Program-made: the position numbers and the translations under genes
Assembly: GCA_938007965.1 (NCBI GenBank)
Contig: CALLMH010000049.1
Span: 1 to 46,944, forward strand
Direction: 5' to 3'
From: an uncultured Saprospiraceae bacterium
Lineage (GTDB): Bacteria; Bacteroidota; Bacteroidia; Chitinophagales; Saprospiraceae
Length of the DNA stretch: 46,944 nucleotides
Shown here: one piece after another, positions 24,871 to 37,100 of the stretch
How positions within the stretch are numbered: position 1 is the first letter of the stretch
How the letters are laid out: the number at the start of each line of letters is the position of its first letter
The notes under the pieces: model-generated
Told to the model about the DNA's origin: nothing
Database searches by the model: none
What the model saw: only the letters and a program-made list of their open reading frames with translations

Positions 24871-26157
24871 ATGAACACAATAATAAATTACTTAAAGTTT
24901 TCAATTTTACTTCTTTTAATTTTCTCTTTTTCATCTTGTCTTGAAGATAAATGTGAAGCGACTCGTACCTTTATAGAGTACGAATCAGTATTCGCAGACC
25001 CATCGGAATTTAGAGTTGATAATATCGAATATTTTGAGACTAGACTATTGGAGAATCCGGGTAAAATCTATTATTATGGCTCAACACTATTCATCAATGA
25101 AAAGTACGAAGGGATTCACTTATACGATAATTCTGACCCTTCCTCACCAGTATATGAAGGATTTATATCTATCCCTGGCAATCTAGACATCTCCATAAAA
25201 AATGATATTCTATATGCTGATAATTATGTAGATCTGCTATCAATAGACATCTCAAATATCAAAAATCCTACATTACTTAATCGACAAGAAGAAGTCTTCA
25301 AAGTATATGATTTATGGGAAGACCAGGGTTACTTCGTATACACCAAAGAAACAGAAAGAACCATAGAGATAAGCTGCGACGATCCTAATTTCAATAGTCC
25401 TTGGTTTTGGAGCGGTAACCAAATATTTGCTGAGTCCTCTGCATCATTTGAACTAGATGTGAATGTCATCAGTAACAACAACTCTAACACTGGGCAAGGA
25501 GGATCTTTTGCCAGGTTTTCCGTTTTAGGAGATTACCTATATGTTTTGAACCTTACAGCATTAATGAGTTATGATATTACTGATCTCGCCGAACCAGAAT
25601 TACTGAATACTGTAGAAGTTGACTGGGGTACTATAGAAACCCTGTTTCCCTATGGAGATTATCTATTCATAGGAGGAACGCAAGGAATGTTTATATATGA
25701 CAGAACGAATCCTGCATTGCCAACACTTGTTTCTAGATTCACTCATGCTAGAGCATGTGATCCAGTGTTCGTTCAAGACGAAACCGCATACGTCACATTG
25801 AGGAACGGTAGTCTATGCCAATCATTTACCAATCAATTGGATATAGTGGACATCACTAACGTAGAAAACCCTCAATTGAAAAAATCTTACGATATGACAA
25901 ATCCTCATGGCTTAGCTGTAGTAAATGACGATCTATACATATGTGATGGAGATGCAGGACTAAGGGTTTTTGATAAATCAGATCATAATAAGATTGATGA
26001 AAATCAATTAGACCATATCAAGAATATAAATGCTTACGATATTATCCCACTGAGTTCGGAGCATATGATCGTAGTTGGTAACGGAGGTTTATATCAATAC
26101 GATAGTAGTGATCCTAGTGCATTGAGAGAGCTAAGCTTTATTTCACTCTCAAAGTAA
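24871..26157 (+). CDS. LVIVD-repeat beta-propeller lipoprotein
   Basis: The 428-residue protein has a lipoprotein signal (LLLIFSFSSC, Cys23). The rest consists of repeats of the LVIVD type: units read like 'strand, GLHLYD-type turn, D-P-S-x-P-V' as in EGIHLYDNSDPSSPVYEGF, LLSIDISNIKNPTLLNR, LMSYDITDLAEPELLNT, GMFIYDRTNPALPTLVSRF and DIVDITNVENPQLKKSY. About seven such units make a probable surface or periplasmic beta-propeller. Such proteins are common in Bacteroidota and usually have unknown function. It ends 7 nt before a barrel-like gene on the same strand, suggesting a functional pair at the outer membrane. Confidence 0.87.
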   Translation: MNTIINYLKFSILLLLIFSFSSCLEDKCEATRTFIEYESVFADPSEFRVDNIEYFETRLLENPGKIYYYGSTLFINEKYEGIHLYDNSDPSSPVYEGFISIPGNLDISIKNDILYADNYVDLLSIDISNIKNPTLLNRQEEVFKVYDLWEDQGYFVYTKETERTIEISCDDPNFNSPWFWSGNQIFAESSASFELDVNVISNNNSNTGQGGSFARFSVLGDYLYVLNLTALMSYDITDLAEPELLNTVEVDWGTIETLFPYGDYLFIGGTQGMFIYDRTNPALPTLVSRFTHARACDPVFVQDETAYVTLRNGSLCQSFTNQLDIVDITNVENPQLKKSYDMTNPHGLAVVNDDLYICDGDAGLRVFDKSDHNKIDENQLDHIKNINAYDIIPLSSEHMIVVGNGGLYQYDSSDPSALRELSFISLSK

Positions 26158-26164
26158 TAGGAAG

Positions 26165-26923
26165 ATGAAACAGATGTTGATGATTTTTTGCTTTTTGTCT
26201 TTTTCATTATTAGGTTATGGGCAGCAAAAGATAGAAATCGAAGAAAACAAAAAAGCTATACTCTATCTGAAAAATGGATCCGAACTTGAAGTATCTGTTA
26301 TAGATTGGAATGAAGAGCTTGGAATAAAAGTAACCACTATATGGGGACAAGAAATGTTTTTTCCTGCATCTAAGATAAAAATGCTAAAAGCAATTACCAA
26401 GGCTTCAAATACATCCTTTTACGTTTTTAGAGAGAATGATATTTATTACTCTTTGACGGCTGGAATCATTCCAGGCAACAACAGTCTTCGAACTTCAGGA
26501 CGGAACGGATATACGGCATCGTTTAGCTCAGGATATCGATTCCATAGACTACTTTGTCTTGGTGTCGGCACTTCTGTGGATCAATATGCATACAATTCAG
26601 GTGAAAGAATGCATCCAATATTTTTAGATCTAAGAAGTTATTTTTTTCCAAAGAACTCTACTTTTGTACTGAATTTACAAACGGGATATAGTCTTGCATT
26701 CAAGAATGAAAATAAAGGTATCGTAGATGCCAAAGGTGGATTCATGTTCTACCCTAGCCTAGGTATAAGTTTTGGAAGATCAGACATAAAGTACGCTTTC
26801 GACATTGGCTACAAATTCCAACAAGCTACCTGGAAATATGGCAATCAATGGGATTCTAGAAGCTCAATAGAGTATGATTTGCTATACCAAAGATTGGTCT
26901 TAAGATTTGGTATAGTCATATAG
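26165..26923 (+). CDS. Outer-membrane-type protein paired with the LVIVD lipoprotein
   Basis: The 252-residue protein has a signal peptide (MKQMLMIFCFLSFSLLGYGQ). Residues about 25-75 form a small domain with LYLKNGSELEVSVIDWNE and MFFPASKIKML, resembling the SH3-like leader domains placed ahead of barrels in Bacteroidota. From about 90 onward there are amphipathic strands typical of a beta-barrel (YYSLTAGIIPG, ASFSSGYRF, FVLNLQTGYSLAF, LVLRFGIVI). The start 7 nt after the LVIVD stop indicates an operon. The function is unknown; a surface complex with the propeller lipoprotein is inferred from position only. Confidence 0.78.
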   Translation: MKQMLMIFCFLSFSLLGYGQQKIEIEENKKAILYLKNGSELEVSVIDWNEELGIKVTTIWGQEMFFPASKIKMLKAITKASNTSFYVFRENDIYYSLTAGIIPGNNSLRTSGRNGYTASFSSGYRFHRLLCLGVGTSVDQYAYNSGERMHPIFLDLRSYFFPKNSTFVLNLQTGYSLAFKNENKGIVDAKGGFMFYPSLGISFGRSDIKYAFDIGYKFQQATWKYGNQWDSRSSIEYDLLYQRLVLRFGIVI

Positions 26924-27129
26924 GCGACCTTAGCACTGAAAAAACATTTTTACGATATCAAATGAGACGACGAAATTTTGTCTTATGCTTACATCTTACT
27001 CCCCCCTTCTAACAAGCATATAATTGCATTTACATTGAGTCCATATAATTAACTTCAGACGGAAAATAATTATTGACATTTTATATGCATTGATCTAAAC
27101 TAATATCATTAATTTAGAGTTTAAATTAG

Positions 27130-29343
<2,214 letters not shown>

Positions 29344-29372
29344 TTATACTAGATTTCAAGTATATATTTTTT

Positions 29373-29404
29373 AAAAAGCCGAGTTTAAACACTCGGCTTT
29401 TTTT
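29373..29404 (+). terminator. Rho-independent terminator of katG
   Basis: AAAAAGCCGAGT (29373-29384) pairs perfectly with ACTCGGCTTTTT (29391-29402) over a six-base loop, with a T run at the 3' end, about 30 nt after the katG stop. Confidence 0.93.
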
Positions 29405-29538
29405 GTGCTACAAGATAATGCTGGTATTAATTATAGATGCATATTTTTTTCAGAAGTAGTTTGAAAAACTGTTATGAAATAAGGCTATTCTTTATTTACG
29501 GATATCCCTCGGAATATCCCTGACTCAACATCACAAAT

Positions 29539-29568
29539 AAAAAGAGCCCTCATAAAAATGAAGGCTCT
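29539..29568 (-). terminator. Rho-independent terminator of mdh
   Basis: On the minus strand, AGAGCC/GGCTCT with an inner TCAT/ATGA stem and one mismatch forms a hairpin (29543-29568) followed by a T tract, 29 nt after the mdh stop. On the plus strand it is preceded by A, so it acts only for mdh. Between it and the katG terminator lies a GGATAT/ATATCC inverted repeat at about 29502-29518. Confidence 0.85.
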
Positions 29569-29596
29569 GAAAATATTTCTGATTTGAATGAATCGA

Positions 29597-30532
29597 TTAT
29601 ACCAAACCCATTCCATTAAACTTATCCATGACACTTTTTACGGCATCTGCAGATCCATTCAACAATGCCATTTCATCATCATTCAATTGTAATTCAATTG
29701 TTTTAGTAATTCCTGTTTTACCAAGTTTTACTGGTACACCGAGATACATCTCATTGATACCATACTGACCAGTCAACCATGCACATACAGGGAATATTCT
29801 CCCCTCATCTTTTACGATTGACTCTACCATTTGTGCAGCAGCAGCACCAGGAGCGTACCAAGCAGAAGTTCCCATAAGTCCTACGAGTTCTCCCCCACCT
29901 TTTTTAGTCCTGTTTACAATTGCGTCTAATTCTTCTTCTCCGATCATCTCAGTTACTGGGATACCAGCTACTGTCGTATATCTTGGAAGTGGTACCATCG
30001 TATCACCATGTCCTCCCATCAATACCGCCTGAATATCCTTTGGAGACACTTCCAATGCAGTCGCTAAGAATGCTCTATATCTTGCAGTATCTAGGATACC
30101 CGCCATACCGAACACACGATTAGAGTCTCCTCCCGCAGCCTTAAATGCAGCATAAGTCATCACATCCAATGGATTAGATACTACTATTATGATAGGATCT
30201 TTTGAGTGCTCTTTGATAGAGTTTACAACTGATACTACGATCTTAGCATTTGTAGTGATCAGATCATCTCTACTCATACCTGGCTTTCTTGGTATTCCCG
30301 CTGTAATTACTACGATATCACTATCGGCTGTATCAGCATAATCAGCAGTACCTGTTAATTTAGTACTATAGTAATCTATAGGTGCCTGTTGCCAGCTATC
30401 TAAAGCTTTCCCCTTGGCAAAATCTCCTTTTATATCAAGAATTACTACTTCTTTCACTATGTCTTTGTGTGCTAGTACATTCGCTACTGTAGCGCCCACA
30501 TTTCCAGCTCCGACGACGGTTACTTTACTCAT
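29597..30532 (-). CDS. mdh: Malate dehydrogenase (LDH-like)
   Basis: This 311-residue TCA-cycle enzyme reversibly oxidises malate to oxaloacetate with NAD. The N-terminal Rossmann motif is VVGAGNVGATVA; the Asp ending strand two is in ILDIKGD. Substrate-binding Arg82 and Arg88 lie in ITAGIPRKPGMSRDDL, Asp148 and Arg151 in GILDTARYR, and the catalytic His175 in GGHGDTMVPLPRYTTV. Arg at position 82 instead of Gln marks malate rather than lactate specificity. The length is usual. The gene is monocistronic with its own terminator and is divergent from the yigZ-like gene. Confidence 0.96.
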   Translation of the reverse strand: MSKVTVVGAGNVGATVANVLAHKDIVKEVVILDIKGDFAKGKALDSWQQAPIDYYSTKLTGTADYADTADSDIVVITAGIPRKPGMSRDDLITTNAKIVVSVVNSIKEHSKDPIIIVVSNPLDVMTYAAFKAAGGDSNRVFGMAGILDTARYRAFLATALEVSPKDIQAVLMGGHGDTMVPLPRYTTVAGIPVTEMIGEEELDAIVNRTKKGGGELVGLMGTSAWYAPGAAAAQMVESIVKDEGRIFPVCAWLTGQYGINEMYLGVPVKLGKTGITKTIELQLNDDEMALLNGSADAVKSVMDKFNGMGLV

Positions 30533-30716
30533 TTTATATTGTTTAAATTTTGAAGCATTCTCTAAATATTTCGAAGGCTCCCAGTTAACGATTCATTTCT
30601 TGTTTGTAAAGGTAATCATAAGTTTATAACTGTATAACTTGTAATATGTTTTTTGTTATATTTAAGATTTCTATGGTACACATTATCAATAGCTTTTGAT
30701 TGTGATTCGCTTACTA

Positions 30717-30746
30717 TTGTAAAACCACCTAAAACTAGTATCTTTC
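30717..30746 (+). promoter_or_regulatory. Candidate promoter for the yigZ-coaE pair
   Basis: TTG (30717-30719), 19 bp, then TATCTTTC (30739-30746) resembles the Bacteroidota -33/-7 pair with one mismatch in TAnnTTTG. The -7 element ends only 12 nt before the ATG at 30759, so the leader would be very short; the call is tentative. Confidence 0.3.
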
Positions 30747-30758
30747 GATTTCGTAATT

Positions 30759-31430
30759 ATGAATAAACTTATAAAAGATACCTATCAAGTCTTAGCCTCA
30801 TCCTCTGAGGGAGAGTATAAAGAAAAAGGAAGCAAGTTTCTTTCTTATGCATACCCTGTACAAAATGTAGAAGAAGTAGAATATTACCAAGCTGAGGTAA
30901 AAGATCTGCATCCAAAGGCCAGACATTTCTGCTATGCATACCGAATCGGTATCGACGGAAAACTGTACCGTGCCAATGATGATGGAGAACCATCTGGAAC
31001 CGCAGGAAAGCCCATACATGGACAGCTACTTAGTCATGATCTAAGCGATACTCTCGTCATCGTGGTCAGGTATTTTGGAGGAACCAAACTCGGAGCATCG
31101 GGGCTGATACATGCCTACAAAACTGCAACGCACGAGGCACTATCTGCTGGAACGAAAGAAGACCGTGTACTCTCTGATATATATAGATTAACTTTTGACT
31201 ATGCTGAGATGGGACATGTGCTTAATGTGACCAAATCATTCAATCTCAATATAATATCTAAAACATTCGAAGCGGTACCATTTATTGAAATAGAAGTTCC
31301 AAGGAGTCAAATTGACCAATCGCTCATCGAATTAAAAGCAAAATTACTCCAAATAAGTACTGAGCAGATAGATGAAAAAACGATGATTCCATTTTGTAAA
31401 ATTGAAAAAATAATAGAATCTGATGATTAA
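30759..31430 (+). CDS. YigZ/IMPACT family protein
   Basis: The 223-residue protein belongs to the YigZ (UPF0029/IMPACT) family. The N-terminal domain has KGSKFLSYAYPV, ARHFCYAYRIG, NDDGEPSGTAGKPI, VIVVRYFGGTKLGASGLIHAY; the C-terminal domain of about 75 residues (DYAEMGHVLN to the end) has the DUF1949-type ferredoxin-like fold. The function in bacteria is unclear; eukaryotic IMPACT regulates translation through GCN1. It is cytoplasmic. The last eight bases overlap the coaE start, so the two are cotranscribed and probably translationally coupled. Length and domain order are normal. Confidence 0.92.
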   Translation: MNKLIKDTYQVLASSSEGEYKEKGSKFLSYAYPVQNVEEVEYYQAEVKDLHPKARHFCYAYRIGIDGKLYRANDDGEPSGTAGKPIHGQLLSHDLSDTLVIVVRYFGGTKLGASGLIHAYKTATHEALSAGTKEDRVLSDIYRLTFDYAEMGHVLNVTKSFNLNIISKTFEAVPFIEIEVPRSQIDQSLIELKAKLLQISTEQIDEKTMIPFCKIEKIIESDD

Positions 31431-32007
31431 TGTAGGCGTGACAGGTGGCATTGGGTCTGGTAAAACAACGGTATGTAAAATATTCGAGCAATTGGACATT
31501 CCTGTTTACTACGCAGACAAAGAGGCGAAGCGCTTAATGAATCACGATATAGAGCTCAAATCTAAAATCAAAATACTCCTCGGTGATGAAGCTTATCATA
31601 GAAATGGAAGGCTGAATCGCAAATTTGTGGCTTCTATAGTATTCTCGGACAAAGAGAAACTAGAAAAACTTAATGAACTTGTTCATCCTGCTGTAAGAAA
31701 AGATGCTAAACACTGGTCACAAAATCAAAATAGCAAGTACACACTCCAAGAAGCTGCATTGTTTGTAGAGAACGGATCTTACAAACAACTAGACTATCTT
31801 ATCGTGGTGACCGCTCCAATAGAAGAAAGAATCAAAAGAGTCGTAAAACGAGATAACTCTAACTTCGATGAAGTCAAAAGGCGAATAGACAATCAACTTC
31901 CCGAAATAGAGAAGACAAAAGTAGCCGATTTCATCATCGACAATAGCGGAAATACATCTCTTATACACCAAGTTTGGAAGATCCATCGTGAGTTGATTAA
32001 AATGTAA
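31423..32007 (+). CDS. coaE: Dephospho-CoA kinase
   Basis: This 194-residue P-loop kinase carries out the last step of coenzyme A synthesis, phosphorylating dephospho-CoA. The Walker A motif is GGIGSGKTT (8-16). PVYYADKEAKRLM gives the Asp of the substrate site, and VHPAVRKD and LIVVTAPIEERIKRVVKRD (lid region with Arg residues) follow. FIIDNSGN near the end is the usual terminal motif. The start ATG lies inside the final codons of the yigZ-like gene (8-bp overlap). Length is typical. Confidence 0.95.
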   Translation: MINVGVTGGIGSGKTTVCKIFEQLDIPVYYADKEAKRLMNHDIELKSKIKILLGDEAYHRNGRLNRKFVASIVFSDKEKLEKLNELVHPAVRKDAKHWSQNQNSKYTLQEAALFVENGSYKQLDYLIVVTAPIEERIKRVVKRDNSNFDEVKRRIDNQLPEIEKTKVADFIIDNSGNTSLIHQVWKIHRELIKM

Positions 32008-32224
32008 TCACCTGCAGTCATTTTTCAAATAGTATATTTATTACTAATAGATATCGACCTATTACTACGATTTAGATCTCACCAATTCTTCACTTTCTAG
32101 ATCATCACGACATTAATTATAAAGAAATCTACATCATAATGCAGCGTTTATTAGTACATTGGTAATCTATTATATGATGGTTTTCTTCAACCTAATCGAA
32201 TTTGATAAGCCGAAATCAATATTT

Positions 32225-33280
32225 ATGAAAAGAATCCAACTACTTTTTACCATTATTATGACCATTTGTTTGTCATCTGATTATATCTATAGTCAGAGCA
32301 TACATTTCACCAATAATAATATAATGCCTACCTACTTCAATCCCGCTCAAACAGGAGCCTACTCAGGGACCTATAGGGCTGGGCTGATACTAAGAGATCA
32401 ATGGCGACCTGGTCCCGAAGCCAACTTCCCATATACTAGTGGAGGATTGTTTATTGATTCGCCTATAATATTTGGTCTGTCAAAACAGCACTGGGTGGGT
32501 GTCGGAGCTACGCTATTCTATGATCAAGCTGGAGACGTAGCGCAGACTTGGTCTGGTTTCTACCCAGGCGTATCTTATCACATCGGCTTGGATAAAAAAT
32601 TTAAGAACGTAATTACATTAGGAGTTCAATATGGATTCTCCAATAGAGGTTTTGATCCATTGAATACATTTACAGAATATATGGGATTAACAGGATCCGT
32701 TGTAGATCCAGATACAGAAAAAATTACAGGACAAGGAACTGAAGGATTTAGTGCTCCATCAAGTCATCTCAACATCGGACTATTATACAAGGGAAATATT
32801 GATAGGTACTCAAAGTATGAAATAGGAGCTGGCGTCCACAATATCTTAAATGCTGATTTATTATTCAATGGTACTGGTGTGGATACATTAGCTGGGCCAG
32901 GCAGAAGTGCAGAGGGAAGTCGTATCAACTTCCACACAAAATACAGAAGAGCTACTAGCAAGCGAATGATCTGGGAACCATCGGCTTTCGTATCGATCAT
33001 GCCTGGTGCAAATAATATAAATCTTCAAATAAGAAATGAATACTTACTAAAAAAGAAAGGTAATATATCTCTAATTTCTGGATTAGGATTGCGATTCGGG
33101 GATGCTATCCAATTGCTCTTGGGTGCCAACTATAAAGGGTATCTATTCTCTTTCGCATATGACCATACGATTGCCGATCATGGTGGATATGATGCTGCTT
33201 ACGAATTAGGAGTTTCTAGGATATTCATTGTAAATAAAAAACCGAAGGTCAAACCAATTATATACTGTCCACGATTATAA
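32225..33280 (+). CDS. PorP/SprF-family T9SS membrane protein
   Basis: The 351-residue protein starts at the ATG at 32225, giving the signal peptide MKRIQLLFTIIMTICLSSDYIYSQ. A longer frame from 32159 lacks this layout. After cleavage it reads SIHFTNNNIMPTYFNPAQTGA, the standard PorP/SprF opening (x-FNPA-x-x-G), then YRAGLILRDQW, and strand-like repeats to the C-terminus (LSLISGLGLRFGD-type, YLFSFAYDHTI). Members are outer-membrane barrels tied to type IX secretion or to the surface attachment of individual type B cargo proteins. The next two genes encode a secreted metzincin and a type B PKD protein, which supports a cargo-specific partner role. Confidence 0.9.
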   Translation: MKRIQLLFTIIMTICLSSDYIYSQSIHFTNNNIMPTYFNPAQTGAYSGTYRAGLILRDQWRPGPEANFPYTSGGLFIDSPIIFGLSKQHWVGVGATLFYDQAGDVAQTWSGFYPGVSYHIGLDKKFKNVITLGVQYGFSNRGFDPLNTFTEYMGLTGSVVDPDTEKITGQGTEGFSAPSSHLNIGLLYKGNIDRYSKYEIGAGVHNILNADLLFNGTGVDTLAGPGRSAEGSRINFHTKYRRATSKRMIWEPSAFVSIMPGANNINLQIRNEYLLKKKGNISLISGLGLRFGDAIQLLLGANYKGYLFSFAYDHTIADHGGYDAAYELGVSRIFIVNKKPKVKPIIYCPRL

Positions 33281-33368
33281 TTGAAATCGATAACATAGGA
33301 CTTAATAGACATACTCTGATATACGAGAGTTCGTCAAAAAAAAACGTTGACATACGAAATTATTATCT

Positions 33369-34124
33369 ATGAAAAATATAATTCTCTTAATCGCATTATC
33401 TTTCCTGAGCACTCTTTCTGCAACTGCCCAATTGCATACCCTCAATAAAGACTTACCCTGCATCAATAAGACTTTCCAGGTCCATGCACATGTCTTTCTT
33501 GACAGTCTTGGCATAGCCAACTTTACGCCTGATATGCTAAGATCAGATCTTGCTACAGCCTCAGAAGCCTTCGCTCCTATATGTGCACGATTCGAATTGT
33601 GTGGCATAGATACCATCACTAATTACGAATTTGATAGTATAGCCACTGACCTAGAAGATACTGAGATCAAGAATCTTTTTCATGTAAAAAATAGAATAAA
33701 TATCTATCTAGCATCACAACTACAGACTCCGACACTATGTGGATATGCAGGAGGTAATGCATCTGCATCGAATTCTACTGTAGTGCTCAAGTGCGCTGGA
33801 GGGACATTGGTCCATGAGTTGGGTCATGTGTTTGGTCTGAGTCATACATTTGGTGGTGATCCAGAATTAGTAGATGGCTCAAACTGCGAAACCGCTGGAG
33901 ATGGACTATGCGACACCCCCGCTGATCCCTACATATTAGATGCACCTATCCAATGGCAAGATGGTTGCGAATTTGTGTGGGAAGGGACAGATGCAAATGG
34001 TGATTATTACTCCCCCGATGTTGGAAATATAATGTCTTATTATAGTTGTTCGTGTGGATTTAGTCGAGAGCAATTTATTAAAATGGCGAATACCTATCTC
34101 AATGCTAATCCTAAGCTTTGGTAG
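33369..34124 (+). CDS. Secreted M43-like zinc metalloprotease (metzincin)
   Basis: The 251-residue protein has a signal peptide (MKNIILLIALSFLSTLSATAQ). The zinc site is complete: HELGHVFGLSH with His149, Glu150, His153 and His159. NIMSYYSC (Met222) is the Met-turn. Cys-rich segments (NCETAGDGLCDTPADP) match the pregnancy-associated-plasma-protein-A (M43) group. There is no obvious pro-domain or C-terminal sorting domain, so it may not be exported by the type IX system; the product would be periplasmic or secreted in another way. It lies between the PorP-like gene and the PKD protein with 51-88 nt gaps, so it is probably cotranscribed. Confidence 0.9.
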   Translation: MKNIILLIALSFLSTLSATAQLHTLNKDLPCINKTFQVHAHVFLDSLGIANFTPDMLRSDLATASEAFAPICARFELCGIDTITNYEFDSIATDLEDTEIKNLFHVKNRINIYLASQLQTPTLCGYAGGNASASNSTVVLKCAGGTLVHELGHVFGLSHTFGGDPELVDGSNCETAGDGLCDTPADPYILDAPIQWQDGCEFVWEGTDANGDYYSPDVGNIMSYYSCSCGFSREQFIKMANTYLNANPKLW

Positions 34125-34175
34125 ACTGTAATATCTATCAATGACCAATTCTTTATTTCGACAGAAATTATAACA

Positions 34176-37100
34176 ATGAAAAAAATCACCACAATATTAT
34201 ATATCGTTTTTGTGTCCTTCAATATTATGGGACAGTCAGCTGATATAAATTCAGGTTGCTCTCCACTTACAGTGCAATTTACCCCACCCGCTGGACTTAT
34301 GAATCACCAATGGGATTTTGGTGACGGTAGCTCTAGTCCTTTAGAAACGCCAGGTCACACATTTGACGAGTCAGGGACATTCATCGTAGAGCTATTCGAG
34401 AATGGAACCAAAATAGGCGAAACAACCATAATAGTATACGAACCTACGCAAGTAATGATCTCCGCTGACGAACAGTCGGGCTGTGCTCCCTTCCAAGTCA
34501 TGTTTGCCGATATGAGTATCATCGACCCTGAACTTACTGTATCAGGATATCTGTGGGATTTTGGCGATGGCAACGGCTCCTCCACACAAAACCCAACACA
34601 TACCTATCAAAATGAAGGGGTATATACAGTTACATTAAGAGTTGATTCGGATGAAGAAGAATGTACTGTTTCTGAATCATTTACCAACTATATTACCGTT
34701 ACAGATAAGCTAGATGCAGGGTTCAGCTTAGACCAAACCGTATCGTGTGATGTCCCTGGAACATTCGTCATTACTAATAATACTCAAGACGAATCAGGCT
34801 ATATATACACTTGGGACTTTGGAAATGGAGAGACCTCCTCGGACTATAACCCTGGTAGTATAACCTACGGAGAGGAAGGTATATTCAATATCATACTTAC
34901 TGCGGATAATGGTGACGGCTGCGAAGTACAAATAAGTAGAACTGTAAAAGTTGGTAAACCGGATATCGACTTGGCGGTCAATGATACGATTTGTATAAAC
35001 TTACCATATACTATCGTCAATAATAGCAATGCCAACCAGTTTGCATGGTCATTTGGAAGCGGATCGACGCCACAGACATCAACTCAAAGAAATCCTACAG
35101 TCACCTACAACACCTCAGGACTTAAGATCGTCAATTTTTCTGCAATCGCGAGTAGTGAATGTAAGGCGGATTCATTCTTCACTATATTTGTCGAAGATCC
35201 AAGTGCGGCCTTTACCATAGACCCACTTGTGACCTGTCTAGACCCAGCTACATATACTTTTACCAATCCAAATACAGGCTATGCAGAATACGAATATTAT
35301 GTAAGGCAATTAGATGATAGATTTTTAGGACAGTCTACAGAAATGTATACCTATGCGCCTGTCCCAAGAGATTCGTTTTATATCAATAGATCGGATACAT
35401 TCTCTGTAATATTAAATGTGACCACACATGCAGGCTGTACAGCTGAGGACAGCACGTTTTTTATCCATAGAGCACCACAGGCTCACTTCATACCGAATAT
35501 CAGTAGAGGATGTGCACCGCTAACTGTAAACTTCGCCGAAGACTCAAGGTCAAATGAAGCGATTACAAGTTGGTCGTGGACATTTGGCGATGGCGAAGTG
35601 GTCAATACCAATACTGCCGAAGATATGACACACACCTATACCGAGCCCGGTGAATATTACGTCAAAATAGCTATAGAAAATGTAGATGGATGTCGTGATA
35701 CTTCTGCAGGCATCTTCATATACGTCGGAGAACCACTAACTGCAGATTATCAAGTAGACAAATCAGAAATCTGTATGTATGACACGATAATGATGAGCAC
35801 TGACAATATGGATCCAAGAGTTGATGCTTATCATTTCAATACTGATGATGGTCGCATCAGTGACTGTTATACGAATACATTGGGAGAACATACTTTTGTA
35901 CACAGCCCAGGAGAATACCCAGTAACCCTTACGCTAGAATATAATGGATGCTTCAGTGAAATAGACAATGGATCTACCGTCACTGTAAATGGATCAAAAT
36001 CTAGAATAAAATATATGACCAACTGTGAAGAACCACTAACCGTGATGCTCCAAGATAGTAGTATCAATGCCTCTACTTCTATATGGATTATGAATGGAGA
36101 TACGATAAATATGGATACTATCGCTACGAATCCATTCAACTATTCTTTTGATTCGACAGGGATGTATGAAGTGATGCTCATTACGACAGATGATTCGACA
36201 TGTCCCGCTGATACTGCTTCCGTGGATTTACAAATACGTGCCACAAAAGCAGATTTCGATTTACCAGAATTCGTATGTGCCGATGCAGGTATAGACATCA
36301 GCGCTAGTGCTAGTGTAGATGTAGATGTATCATGCAGTAAAGGATATACTTGGTTGGGAGTGGCCATTCGTCCTAGAACGCTAGACATTCCAGAAGTAGA
36401 AACAGCATTTGGCCCTGGTACCCACACAGTAAGATTGATTACAGAGGATGTCAATGGATGTACAGATACACTAGACAAACAGACTACAGCACTAGAAATC
36501 AATGCAGATTTCACGATCAATGATGATATAGTTTGTTTTCCAGCAAATATTGATTTTACAGATTTGTCGACTTCTGATACGACACTGACCTCTTGGAGTT
36601 GGGATTTTGGTGCCATGACTCAGAACCCAACAAGTATAAATTTTACAGATTATGTAGATGGGCTTCAAATCCAACTAGCAATAGAAGATGCACTAGGGTG
36701 TGTAGACTCGATCACTCAAATCATACCAACCTACGAACCGACGACTGATCTGACTTTAGATCCTGGCAACATAGTATGTATTGGAGAAACTGTAAACATC
36801 CAAGCAACTGACTTTACAGATCAAGGACATTTTCTCAATTACACATGGTTATTTGGTGGAGAGACGATAAATGATCAGAATCCAAGTTTTGAAGTTATAC
36901 AACCGGGAGTGAATCCAGTAACGTTGATCATTACAGAAGATAGTACGGGATGTCAAAACCAGTATGATCTTAATTTGCAAGGAATACAATTACCTGTCGC
37001 GGAGATAGATCTCGATGGACGAGAGTTTTGTGTATCTGACGGTGTTGTACAATTTGGAAACAATTCATTCCTAGATGGTCCCGGAGAATACTTATGGGAT

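Noticed and set aside
36140-36616. 158-codon antisense frame inside the PKD protein
   Set aside because: Low-complexity Ser/Val composition, opposite to a well-supported gene with PKD motifs.
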